A stretch of DNA of 64,000 nucleotides from Leptospira sanjuanensis. Its GTDB lineage: Bacteria; Spirochaetota; Leptospiria; Leptospirales; Leptospiraceae. Below the pieces are notes generated by a model, which made no database searches, was not told the DNA's origin, and was given only the letters and a program-made list of their open reading frames with translations. The stretch is from assembly GCF_022267375.1 (NCBI RefSeq), contig NZ_JAIZBH010000001.1:682001-746000 (forward strand), written 5' to 3'. The translations under genes were made by a program, and so were the position numbers. Positions within the stretch are counted from its first letter, which is position 1; every line of letters starts with the position of its first letter. Below, in pieces: positions 20,032 to 29,063 of the stretch.

Positions 20032-22824
20032 GTGAACAAGGCAGGTGGCAAATCTTGGGCGAACGGAAGTGTTAACGTATCTGCGAGTAGAGAAGGTCAC
20101 TCGAGTTTAGCGTTGTCTTACAACCACGACGGAAACACGGCGATTCCTCAGAGACTTCGCGGAGGTGGAGCGACGCTTGACTTAGGGAATGACGGTGTAT
20201 TGGGTTTTAGCATCCAGGGACTGAAAGGGGCTACGATCGGTACTGTGAGCTACAACACGAACAGTCATGGTTGGGAACAGGCGACTTTGAACCAGAATTT
20301 CCAGAACGAATATCTTCAAGGTGTGACAGCTGAGAACAGCTCTTACAATCACGAGAAGTCTCAGATGGAGATCTTGCGTACGGAGCTGAGTATTGCGACG
20401 AAGATGGAGAAACCGTTGTTTACGCAAGCAGATGTGGACAAGTATTTACCTAAAAACAAGGACGGCAGCATCGACGTAGAGAATGCACAGCCTGAGAAGT
20501 TGTTAGAGAAATGGAACGCGCACAAGGAAGCGATGTCCCAAACGCCTGAGGGCTTGCAGAAGTGGAAGGACGATGTAACGAGAGCCGGAGAAAGATCGGG
20601 GATTGAGATCCGCTTCAACGACGGTAAGAGTGCAACGAGCACTTTCGGTAAGTTTGTAACGGGAATGTTCGGAGACATTGCCCAGAGCTTCGGTATTGCG
20701 AACGACGGAAGCAAGATGGTGGACAAACAAGGCGTATTTCACTTAGACACGTGTTTTCGCGGAGACGTCCCGGTATTGCGTTTGAAACACAAAGAAAACG
20801 GAATATACGGGAATGTTAAATCACCCGAGTTTAGTTCCGAGGACTACGAGCTAATTGCGATCGAAGAAGTAAAGATCGGGGACGTAGTCCAGTCCTGGAA
20901 CGAAAGAACCGGAAAACTCGAGAACAAGAGAGTCACGGAAACTTTTGTCCACGAAGTTCCGCAGCTTTTCTTTCTTGAGTTAGACGGGGAAGACGAGATT
21001 CATACGACTTGGAACCACCCGTTTAGACGGAGAATCGTAACTCAGAATGGTTCGAATGCCAGCACAAACCAAAACAGAGTATCACCGTTTGACCCGAGCG
21101 GGATTCAAAGAACATACAAAACTCATGAACATCTGCTTCATCCGCGAGAAGCAAGAATCGTGACGAGCCTTTTGGGCTCGGGAAGCGAGAGCGAAACAAA
21201 GACAGCGAGTGTAATAGAGGAGCTTCCCCATTCTACAGATTCTAACCATTCAGCCTCGGATGTAACGTTGAGTAAGACGGAAAGGTTCTCTTCTAACACC
21301 ACAACCCAAACCTCGGAATGGGTGAAGGTGGAAGACCTCCGCTTGCGAGACCAAGTTCTCAAAGCAGACGGAAGTTGGGGAACTGTAACGGGGATTTACT
21401 ACTACAACACGGAACCGACTAAGGTTTACAACTTAGAAGTAGAGGAGAATCATACTTACGTTGTGGGCGGAAGAGAATCCAATTCCGGCGCGGGCTACGT
21501 TGTGCACAACTACACTGAACAAGTTCAACGTGTTTTAGACGGAAATGGAATATTGTCTGAAGACAATACGAAAATTGTAAAATCAGCGAATTCAAAAGAC
21601 AAAATCCGTGCATTAGGCGAAATCAAAGAATTTGATTATGCTGGATCGAAATGGAAGAATGTTGGATCTGATGAAAACGGCGTAGTTCACTTTCAGTCTG
21701 AAAGCAATAAATACGGGCTAAAGGAAGATTTGTTCTTTAAAAACAAGAACGGCAAAGTTGAAATCGAGCAAATTCAGCATTTAAACGGTAAGGACTATTT
21801 GACTAAAAGCAGCAGTTTGGATGTATTAAAACAAACCGTAATCGGAGTGAATTTTAAAAGCACAAACGAATATTTAAACCATCTGACCAATGTATTGGGA
21901 GAGCGCGGAGGAAGCGGAACGAAATACGATGACGGAACTCCGAAGGTGAGTTTGCGTAAGGACGTGACTGGTCAGCCGATATTGCACGAGACAAAGAATG
22001 GCACGCATACGGTTGAGATCGAGAGAAACGGCCACAAGGGAAAAATGGTTGTGGAAGAAGTAGGAAGAACGCAGAGAGAAGCTCAGAGTAGTTATCCTGG
22101 AGAGCGTGGTCTTGTTCGAGCATATGACAGGAGCAACCCGAATGAATACAAGGCTTGGGATTGGCAGAACGACAAATATGGAGATGGTAAGGGTGGCGAT
22201 CTGCGTGACAGCGCGGTTTGCCAATCGACCGTGATTGCAGAAGATCGTCACAACAACGGAAAAACTGTGGGTGAAGTCGCAAAACACATGGGAGACTTTG
22301 CCGTTGCTCTTGGAAAGAGACCTTCTCAGTTGGAAGTTTCGGAAATATCTCAAGCTTTGAAGAAAGACGGTCTGAAAGTTGGGGCAGATATTTACATGAA
22401 GGAGAGTCAAACTAGAGCCCAATTTAATGATAAATTCTTTGAATTTGCGAAACGACAACTCGATCAAGGAATGGCTGTGAACGTCGGAGGGAAATACGCG
22501 AATAGCATTGGTCACGTAACTCGAATTGTTGGATATGTGGAAGGACCACATGGAGAACGTGGATTCATGATCAATGACTCATATGGTGATGCAAACAAGG
22601 GATACACAAGTGGAGCCGGTGGACAAGATGGACGTGCCGTCTTTTATCCAATTGACAAATTGAATGTGGCACAATTTAACTACGCATATACAATTGTCGA
22701 AGATACGGGAGCGAATACTCCTTCTGGTAGTTCCTCATCGGGATCAAGAAGACGGAGTTCTTCGGGTGGCTTTTGGAACAAGTTCTCTAATATTTTCAAA
22801 TTTGACTTCTTTAAAAAGGACTAA
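20032..22824 (+). CDS. 5'-truncated TIGR04388-type polymorphic toxin (cassette D)
   Basis: The protein has 930 residues. Hint runs from Cys241 to His492-Asn493; it contains the NASTNQN and DPSGIQRTYK variants shared only with cassette E. The passenger (494-930) is shorter than in A-C and begins YTEQVQRVLDGNG. It has a beta module (FDYAGSKWKNVGSDENG) related to those of the other cassettes, then a C39-like end with Cys730 (DSAVCQS), His828 (SIGHVTRI) and Asp849 (INDSYGD). The tail is a serine-rich linker plus an aromatic-rich end (FWNKFSNIFKFDFF). The start is again a GTG with poor signals after the spacer. The immunity gene follows 6 bases later. Confidence 0.85.
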   Translation: MNKAGGKSWANGSVNVSASREGHSSLALSYNHDGNTAIPQRLRGGGATLDLGNDGVLGFSIQGLKGATIGTVSYNTNSHGWEQATLNQNFQNEYLQGVTAENSSYNHEKSQMEILRTELSIATKMEKPLFTQADVDKYLPKNKDGSIDVENAQPEKLLEKWNAHKEAMSQTPEGLQKWKDDVTRAGERSGIEIRFNDGKSATSTFGKFVTGMFGDIAQSFGIANDGSKMVDKQGVFHLDTCFRGDVPVLRLKHKENGIYGNVKSPEFSSEDYELIAIEEVKIGDVVQSWNERTGKLENKRVTETFVHEVPQLFFLELDGEDEIHTTWNHPFRRRIVTQNGSNASTNQNRVSPFDPSGIQRTYKTHEHLLHPREARIVTSLLGSGSESETKTASVIEELPHSTDSNHSASDVTLSKTERFSSNTTTQTSEWVKVEDLRLRDQVLKADGSWGTVTGIYYYNTEPTKVYNLEVEENHTYVVGGRESNSGAGYVVHNYTEQVQRVLDGNGILSEDNTKIVKSANSKDKIRALGEIKEFDYAGSKWKNVGSDENGVVHFQSESNKYGLKEDLFFKNKNGKVEIEQIQHLNGKDYLTKSSSLDVLKQTVIGVNFKSTNEYLNHLTNVLGERGGSGTKYDDGTPKVSLRKDVTGQPILHETKNGTHTVEIERNGHKGKMVVEEVGRTQREAQSSYPGERGLVRAYDRSNPNEYKAWDWQNDKYGDGKGGDLRDSAVCQSTVIAEDRHNNGKTVGEVAKHMGDFAVALGKRPSQLEVSEISQALKKDGLKVGADIYMKESQTRAQFNDKFFEFAKRQLDQGMAVNVGGKYANSIGHVTRIVGYVEGPHGERGFMINDSYGDANKGYTSGAGGQDGRAVFYPIDKLNVAQFNYAYTIVEDTGANTPSGSSSSGSRRRSSSGGFWNKFSNIFKFDFFKKD

Positions 22825-22830
22825 ACCAAA

Positions 22831-23679
22831 ATGAAAAATATCAAATTGCAAATTCTACTTTTGCTCTTTCTTTTCTTCTCTATGAATCTTTGGAGCCAGG
22901 AAGAAATTCTTCCCGGTCCGGATTGTATAACTTCAAAAGACAATCCGTCTTTGAAGGCATTGAAGACGATGAAAGACGATGATGTGTTAAAGCAGACTTT
23001 TTACGGAACCGCGTTTTTTGATGATGGTCGTTGGTCTTGGGGGCTTTCTTGGGCGACTTCTCATTTACGCCCCAAAGGAAAGGAGCTTTCCGATTTCTTG
23101 AAATCCAAACCGAAGGAAAAAGACAAAAAGGCATTTCGGGATTGGACCAAGAAGTCTTGTGACAACATTCCTTATTATGTGCATCGTTATGGCTTGAAAG
23201 AAGGAAAGGCGTATTGTACAGATACGAATCGCGGTGTTGGAGAAATCTTACTAAGTTACATATATATAATGTTAGATGAAAAAAAAGTGAATTCCTTTTA
23301 TATCCTCCCCGGCAAACAAAACAACAAGAAAGGATTTTTGGAACGCAACCGACCCAAGGACATTACGATCTATTATCTGGTCACAGAATATCCTCCAAGT
23401 CCGATTCAGGCCGGGGAATTGTCTTTTTCCAATCCTTGGTTGTATCAAAAACAAAAAGTGACTCTCAAAGATACAGTTGGATATCAAAAAATTCAAATCC
23501 CAAATTTTGATAATATTTTTGAGGATACTGATGTGTCTGGCGGAATTGATAAAATCGTGATGGTTGCCATTGAGATAAACAGTGTCTGGGACGGAAGCAA
23601 GGAGAAAGATATTACTTGTATTACAGATATTCGGAGCGGTGGCGGGGAGGAGAAGGAATACCAATATATTCCTAGGTAA
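22831..23679 (+). CDS. Exported immunity candidate for cassette D
   Basis: The 282-residue protein has a clear Sec signal peptide (IKLQILLLLFLFFSMNLWS) cut before QEE. It belongs to the same family as the cassette-C and -E proteins: GVGEILLS, SFYILPGKQ, an NRPKDITIYYLV strand and a late GYQKIQIP strand align. Conserved Cys residues suggest disulfide bonds in the periplasm. It directly follows the toxin, and its sequence is far from the C and E versions, as expected for cognate pairs. Confidence 0.7.
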   Translation: MKNIKLQILLLLFLFFSMNLWSQEEILPGPDCITSKDNPSLKALKTMKDDDVLKQTFYGTAFFDDGRWSWGLSWATSHLRPKGKELSDFLKSKPKEKDKKAFRDWTKKSCDNIPYYVHRYGLKEGKAYCTDTNRGVGEILLSYIYIMLDEKKVNSFYILPGKQNNKKGFLERNRPKDITIYYLVTEYPPSPIQAGELSFSNPWLYQKQKVTLKDTVGYQKIQIPNFDNIFEDTDVSGGIDKIVMVAIEINSVWDGSKEKDITCITDIRSGGGEEKEYQYIPR

Positions 23680-23685
23680 ATCAAT

Positions 23686-24111
23686 ATGAAACTATTTCTT
23701 TTAATCTTAAATATAGTCGTATTAGCAATTGCTTGTGTATTCGGTTATTTTCTTTTCCAGAGCACGAAGCTGACTGAAAGCGTTGAATACGAGAAGTTAA
23801 ATCCAAGTAAGAGTTTAACGCTCTTGATTTTCAAACAACCGAAGCACGTGTTTGGGGGTTTTCGGTATTATTTTGGAGCGAAACTTCCGAAGGGAGAAGC
23901 TCCGTTTGTGAGAAAATATTCACCGATCCTGGATTCGGCGAATGACAAATTTGAGAAGATCGAAGACTTTACGGAATGTGGAAACGATACATATGTGATC
24001 ACATTAAGAACCGGAGAGACTTTGAACTACAAAAAGTTTACGATCTTTGATCTGGAATCGAAGGAAGTAGATGAGAAATCCTTGAAGTCTTGCAAAAGAG
24101 GTCGCGGGTGA
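23686..24111 (+). CDS. Small membrane-anchored protein, second downstream gene of cassette D
   Basis: The 141-residue protein has one N-terminal membrane segment (LFLLILNIVVLAIACVFGYFLF) and a soluble domain of about 110 residues. From about residue 54 on it is identical to the protein at 28396-28821 in cassette E, while the first third differs slightly. I do not recognise a family. It starts 6 bases after the immunity gene and is probably co-transcribed. Because C39-like passengers are in both cassettes, it could be an accessory immunity factor in the inner membrane, but that is a guess. Confidence 0.65.
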   Translation: MKLFLLILNIVVLAIACVFGYFLFQSTKLTESVEYEKLNPSKSLTLLIFKQPKHVFGGFRYYFGAKLPKGEAPFVRKYSPILDSANDKFEKIEDFTECGNDTYVITLRTGETLNYKKFTIFDLESKEVDEKSLKSCKRGRG

Positions 24112-24143
24112 GGGTAAAACCTAGTTGAGAGAAGATACAAAGT

Positions 24144-24353
24144 ATGAAATCTAACGGAACACCAAAGGGCTTCGTCCTCGGCGAAGCGGTTCGCGACAAA
24201 ACGACGGGGCAAACGATGTATGTGGAGAAGGCTTGGAGTCCGACTGTACCTTGCATTTACTTTGATCCGAAGACGGAAAGTCTTGTGAAGGTGGATCTGT
24301 TGCCTGAGGATCTAGAGAGGATCAAGGAGATGTTGCCGTATTTACCGAAGTGA
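24144..24353 (+). CDS. Conserved 69-residue cassette protein (copy 5 of 6)
   Basis: This copy has MKSNGTPKG at the start and the variants LPEDLERIKEMLPYLPK at the end. It is preceded by GAGAGAAG about a dozen bases ahead. Confidence 0.75.
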   Translation: MKSNGTPKGFVLGEAVRDKTTGQTMYVEKAWSPTVPCIYFDPKTESLVKVDLLPEDLERIKEMLPYLPK

Positions 24354-24768
24354 AGAACTTTCAAATCCGCGAATGGTAAGGAACAACAAGAAAGGTTCTC
24401 TATTGAAAGGACATACAGTTTTACATGTGAATCAGGCGAACAAAAATTTCCTTCAATTTCTCCTTTCCCATTGACAATAGCACTCTGTAGACGACTCTTT
24501 GATATATCAAAGAGTCGGTTCCTGACTCAGCAACTTTCCTTTCATTTTTTCTTCAAACTTTCAACGGCTAACGTTAAAAACATTCCGACTGCACCGGCGG
24601 TGCGAAACAATCAACTGCTGAAAGAGAAAGCATTTCCCCGCGAGAGCGATCGCAGCGTAAATCCGGCATTGCACCATCGAGTACTACGCTGTTCTTTTTC
24701 TTTCTTTGGACTTGATGGTGCGATGCTGATTGAAGTGGAGAGCGCGTTTCGCGAAGCGAACTCGCCCC
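24354..24768 (+). repeat. Cassette spacer repeat R5
   Basis: The inverted repeat at 24492-24517 has a changed centre (GATATATC instead of GATGTATC), which makes the palindrome complete. The leader frame is open from ATG 24471 to TGA 24806 (111 residues) and ends in the GTGA overlap with the toxin GTG at 24803. Confidence 0.8.
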
Positions 24769-24802
24769 AAGCGGCAGCTATACCGCGAACGCAAGCTATG
24801 AC

Positions 24803-27544
24803 GTGAACAAGGCAGGTGGCAAATCTTGGGCGAACGGAAGTGTTAACGTATCGGCGAGTAGAGAAGGTCACTCGAGTTTAGCGTTGTCTTACAACCACGA
24901 CGGAAACACGGCGATTCCTCAGAGACTGAGAGGAGGGGGAGCGACGCTTGACTTAGGGAACGACGGGGTATTGGGTTTTAGCATCCAGGGACTGAAAGGA
25001 GCTACGATCGGTACTGTGAGCTACAACACGAACAGTCATGGTTGGGAACAGGCGACTTTGAACCAGAATTTCCAGAACGAATATCTTCAAGGTGTGACAG
25101 CTGAGAACTCTGCCTACAATCACGAGAAGAGCCAGATGGAGATCTTGCGTACGGAGCTGAGTATTGCGACGAAGATGGAGAAACCGTTGTTTACGCAAGC
25201 AGATGTGGACAAGTATTTACCTAAAAACAAGGACGGCAGCATCGACGTAGAGAATGCACAGCCTGAGAAGTTGTTAGAGAAATGGAACGCGCACAAGGAA
25301 GCGATGTCCCAAACGCCTGAGGGCTTGCAGAAGTGGAAGGACGATGTAACGAGAGCCGGAGAAAGATCGGGGATTGAGATCCGCTTCAACGACGGTAAGA
25401 GTGCAACGAGCACTTTCGGTAAGTTTGTAACGGGAATGTTCGGAGACTTTGCGATGAGCATGGGGATTGCGAACGACGGAAGCAAGATGATCGACAAACA
25501 AGGCGTGTTCCACTTAGACACGTGTTTTCGCGGAGACGTCCCGGTTTGGCGTTTGAAACACAAAGAAAACGGAATATACGGGAATGTGAATTCTTCTTTC
25601 GAGAAGAGTGACTACGAGCTAATTGCGATCGAAGAAGTAAAGATCGGCGACGTAGTCCAGTCTTGGAACGAAAGAACCGGAAAACTCGAGAACAAGAGAG
25701 TCATGGAAACTTTTGTCCACGAAGTTCCGCAGCTTTTCTTTCTTGAGTTAGACGGGGAAGACGAGATTCATACGACTTGGAACCACCCGTTTAGACGGAG
25801 AATCGTAACTCAGAATGGTTCGAATGCCAGCACAAACCAAAACAGAGTATCACCGTTTGACCCGAGCGGGATTCAAAGAACATACAAAACTCATGAACAT
25901 CTGCTTCATCCGCGAGAAGCAAGAATCGTGACGAGCCTTTTGGGCTCGGGAAGCGAGAGCGAAACAAAGACAGCGAGTGTAATAGAGGAGCTTCCCCATT
26001 CTACAGATTCTAACCATTCAGCCTCGGATGTAACGTTGAGTAAGACGGAACAACTTTCGTCGAACGAAACAACCCAGACCTCGGAATGGGTGAAGGTGGA
26101 AGACTTAAAACTGAAGGACCAAGTTCTCCGTTCCGATGGCAGCTGGGGAACTGTAACGGGGATTTACTACTACAACACGGAACCGACTAAGGTATACAAC
26201 TTAGAAGTAGAGGAGAATCATACTTACGTTGTGGGCGGAAGAGATTCCAATTCCGGCGCGGGCTACGTTGTGCACAATTACGACCAAACGATGCGAGATA
26301 TCTTAGCGAAGGTAAATACGCCTGTAGACGCTCGTATTGCAGCAGCGCAAAGCCGGGAGAAGTTCGAGTTTGAAGGTTCGACTTGGGTCAAAAAGGGTGG
26401 AGAACCGATACTTGACAAAAAGGGTAATGTGAAAGGTCACCAACCGGTTTACTACGAATCAGCGAGCAATCAATACGGGAAAAACGACCGTTTGTATATC
26501 GAGAAGACTGCAGATGGTAAGGATATCGAGTTAAGACAACTACAAAGAGAGGGTGAATACTACCGGGACGTAAAAGTATATGACAAATACTTAAATTGGA
26601 AAGGTAACGTAGACACTATCGGTAACTTACCGCACTTGAATCCAGCCGATCCAAGCACAGTTAAGTTCCACTTAGACTATACCGAGAGGTTTGCGACTGA
26701 ACGGGGTTACAAGTTTGAGAAAGATGCGAACGGAAATACGAAGACATATACGACGAAGAATATAAACGGCGAAGACCAGATGTATAGTAAATCGTCTGAC
26801 GGAAAGACGATGTTGCTACTTGGATATACAGCGTCGACCCAGAGGGAGACGTATTACCAAGATCTAACGGCAAACAACAAGAAGATCATCTATGATCGCT
26901 TGGGAACAGGGGATGATTTGGATGGAACTGGCATTTGTAATGCGAAGGCACCTGGAACGGTGATGCGTGGTCAAGGATATCACATGACCGATGCTCAGGT
27001 TCGAGAAAACGGAACGATGGGAGTTATGGTGGCGCGCAGTTCTCAGGAACATGGAAATACGATGATTGACGCAGACAATCCATTTGGTCGCAAACCGAGT
27101 AACATACCGGTTGAAGCACTTTCGGCCAACAGCTTTTCGAAATACGGTTTTGAGGTTCCTGCGAAAGGGATTCTTTACAACGATGTAAGGAAGCCAACTT
27201 TGCCGAAACGTGAGGATTCTGAATCTGATATAGCTTTTGCGAAAGAAATGAGTATTTACAATAACAAAATTGAGTCCCGTGCTCAAAGCTCTGTCGACAA
27301 AGTGAAACCTTGGATCATTGAGCAGATCAAGCAAGGAAATCCAGTGATAGTGGGTGGAGATTTTACCCCTGGAGGTCACGTAGTGACGATTGTAGGTTTT
27401 ACTCCAACGGGATATATCGTTCATGACTCCTACGGAGACAGAACGAAGGGGTATGACAATGCCAAAACTTCGGGACAATTTGTACATTACCCGTATGGAA
27501 GTTACTCGCTTGGATATGGGTATATTTTAAAAAGGAAGAAGTAG
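24803..27544 (+). CDS. 5'-truncated TIGR04388-type polymorphic toxin (cassette E)
   Basis: The protein has 913 residues. Hint runs from Cys241 to His491-Asn492; it is one residue shorter because NVNSSFEKSDYE replaces NVKSPEFSSEDYE. Several other Hint patches (DFAMSMGI, EQLSSNETTQ, VEDLKLKDQVLRSDG) are private or shared with C. The passenger (493-913) starts YDQTMRDILAK, has a beta module (EFEGSTWVKKGG) and ends in a C39-like domain with Cys712 (TGICNAKAPG), His859 (GGHVVTIVGF) and Asp875 (IVHDSYGD). The start is the GTG after R5, with no good Shine-Dalgarno. The immunity gene begins 15 bases after the stop and has a strong GGAGAGG. Confidence 0.85.
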   Translation: MNKAGGKSWANGSVNVSASREGHSSLALSYNHDGNTAIPQRLRGGGATLDLGNDGVLGFSIQGLKGATIGTVSYNTNSHGWEQATLNQNFQNEYLQGVTAENSAYNHEKSQMEILRTELSIATKMEKPLFTQADVDKYLPKNKDGSIDVENAQPEKLLEKWNAHKEAMSQTPEGLQKWKDDVTRAGERSGIEIRFNDGKSATSTFGKFVTGMFGDFAMSMGIANDGSKMIDKQGVFHLDTCFRGDVPVWRLKHKENGIYGNVNSSFEKSDYELIAIEEVKIGDVVQSWNERTGKLENKRVMETFVHEVPQLFFLELDGEDEIHTTWNHPFRRRIVTQNGSNASTNQNRVSPFDPSGIQRTYKTHEHLLHPREARIVTSLLGSGSESETKTASVIEELPHSTDSNHSASDVTLSKTEQLSSNETTQTSEWVKVEDLKLKDQVLRSDGSWGTVTGIYYYNTEPTKVYNLEVEENHTYVVGGRDSNSGAGYVVHNYDQTMRDILAKVNTPVDARIAAAQSREKFEFEGSTWVKKGGEPILDKKGNVKGHQPVYYESASNQYGKNDRLYIEKTADGKDIELRQLQREGEYYRDVKVYDKYLNWKGNVDTIGNLPHLNPADPSTVKFHLDYTERFATERGYKFEKDANGNTKTYTTKNINGEDQMYSKSSDGKTMLLLGYTASTQRETYYQDLTANNKKIIYDRLGTGDDLDGTGICNAKAPGTVMRGQGYHMTDAQVRENGTMGVMVARSSQEHGNTMIDADNPFGRKPSNIPVEALSANSFSKYGFEVPAKGILYNDVRKPTLPKREDSESDIAFAKEMSIYNNKIESRAQSSVDKVKPWIIEQIKQGNPVIVGGDFTPGGHVVTIVGFTPTGYIVHDSYGDRTKGYDNAKTSGQFVHYPYGSYSLGYGYILKRKK

Positions 27545-27559
27545 GAGAGGAATTTATAT

Positions 27560-28399
27560 ATGAAAATTCGATATTTACTTTTTGGACTGTGTTGTTTTGT
27601 CTTGAGCCACTTCCTTTTTGCTCAAGAAGACAAATATCCAATCAAGGATTGTATCGGCAAGGATGGAAATCCTGAAATTTACAAGATCGCGAAGATGAAG
27701 GAAGGGGATGTATTGCAAGGAACTTGGTATGACAGCTTTGCTGGATCTCCTGGGGATGCTGTTGTCTGGGCGAGTAGTTTTTACAAGAGCCCTAAAATTG
27801 CATCGCGTTATTCAGCTGAAAGGCCAAAAGATTTTGGGAAGCTCAAAGAGTGGGCAAGGTCTACCTGTGGACCATATGCTCCATATGGTGTTCAATACAA
27901 TGAACAAGATGAAACTTGTTTCGATTTGTCGAAGAACAAAGGAATTGGTGAGATAATCCTTTCTCCTATTACGCTTGAGGAAAAAAATATTTACTTCCAG
28001 CTAACGATGAATCTTAAAGATTTTCCAATTCAACGAGTGTTTGAATGGACTTCCTTCCCAAAAAAAGTCCGTTTTTACTTTTTAATTCCTGAAGAACTTA
28101 CCGGCGGACCAAGGGGCGGAAAGATATTCAAAAACTTGAAATTAGTTTCCTCCCAAGAAGCCGAGATTCCATTTGCATCCGGATATCTCAAGGTTCCGAT
28201 CCAATCGTATGACAAGATACGAAGCCAATTCAAAGTAGATCGCAAGAAGGTATATCACGAAAATATCGTTGTAGCGACTGAGATCTTGGACATCTACGAA
28301 TCCAAGGGAACTCCAGGCGAAATTGGCCGAACCTGCATAGACGAAATATCAAATACCCTTGGTGAAAAGTATTATCAAAAAGAGCTGATGAAACCATGA
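27560..28399 (+). CDS. Exported immunity candidate for cassette E
   Basis: The 279-residue protein has a signal peptide (YLLFGLCCFVLSHFLFA) cut before QED, and belongs to the cassette C/D immunity family (GIGEIILSPI, a PKKVRFYFLI strand, a GYLKVPIQ strand, conserved Cys). A strong ribosome site (GGAGAGG, 10 bases ahead) supports the start and contrasts with the weak start of the toxin. The last four bases (ATGA) are the start of the next gene, so the two are translationally coupled. Confidence 0.7.
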   Translation: MKIRYLLFGLCCFVLSHFLFAQEDKYPIKDCIGKDGNPEIYKIAKMKEGDVLQGTWYDSFAGSPGDAVVWASSFYKSPKIASRYSAERPKDFGKLKEWARSTCGPYAPYGVQYNEQDETCFDLSKNKGIGEIILSPITLEEKNIYFQLTMNLKDFPIQRVFEWTSFPKKVRFYFLIPEELTGGPRGGKIFKNLKLVSSQEAEIPFASGYLKVPIQSYDKIRSQFKVDRKKVYHENIVVATEILDIYESKGTPGEIGRTCIDEISNTLGEKYYQKELMKP

Positions 28400-28821
28400 A
28401 AATCCTTCTTAGTATTACCAATATCATTCTCCTTGGAGTAGCCCTGTTTCTGGGCTACTTTCTTTTTGAAAGCACGAAGCTGACTGAAACCGTTGAATAC
28501 GAAAAGTTAAACCCAAGCAAATCGTTAACGCTTCTGATTTTCAAGCATCCTAAGAATGTGTTTGGGGGTTTTCGGTATTATTTTGGAGCGAAACTTCCGA
28601 AGGGAGAAGCTCCGTTTGTGAGAAAATATTCACCGATCCTGGATTCGGCGAATGACAAATTTGAGAAGATCGAAGACTTTACGGAATGTGGAAACGATAC
28701 ATATGTGATCACATTAAGAACCGGAGAGACTTTGAACTACAAAAAGTTTACGATCTTTGATCTGGAATCGAAGGAAGTAGATGAGAAATCCTTGAAGTCT
28801 TGCAAAAGAGGTCGCGGGTGA
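28396..28821 (+). CDS. Small membrane-anchored protein, second downstream gene of cassette E
   Basis: The 141-residue protein has an N-terminal membrane segment (ITNIILLGVALFLGYFLF). From about residue 54 to the end it is identical to the cassette-D protein at 23686-24111, and the DNA identity continues through the intergenic bases into the small gene. This shows a recent copy or conversion event whose left edge lies within this gene. Confidence 0.65.
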   Translation: MKILLSITNIILLGVALFLGYFLFESTKLTETVEYEKLNPSKSLTLLIFKHPKNVFGGFRYYFGAKLPKGEAPFVRKYSPILDSANDKFEKIEDFTECGNDTYVITLRTGETLNYKKFTIFDLESKEVDEKSLKSCKRGRG

Positions 28822-28853
28822 GGGTAAAACCTAGTTGAGAGAAGATACAAAGT

Positions 28854-29063
28854 ATGAAATCTAACGGAACACCAAAGGGCTTCGTCCTCGGCGAAGCGGT
28901 TCGCGACACAACGACGGGCCAAACGATGTATGTGGAGAAGGCTTGGAGCCCGACTGTACCTTGCATTTACTTTGATCCGAAGACGGAAAGTCTTGTGAAG
29001 GTGGATCTGTTGCCTGAAAACTTGGAGAGGATCAAGGAGATATTACCGTATTTACCGAAGTGA
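28854..29063 (+). CDS. Conserved 69-residue cassette protein (copy 6 of 6)
   Basis: This copy starts MKSNGTPKG and matches copies 2 and 3 in the core. It is the last small gene of the array; the final toxin fragment at 33184 has no such gene after it. Confidence 0.75.
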   Translation: MKSNGTPKGFVLGEAVRDTTTGQTMYVEKAWSPTVPCIYFDPKTESLVKVDLLPENLERIKEILPYLPK

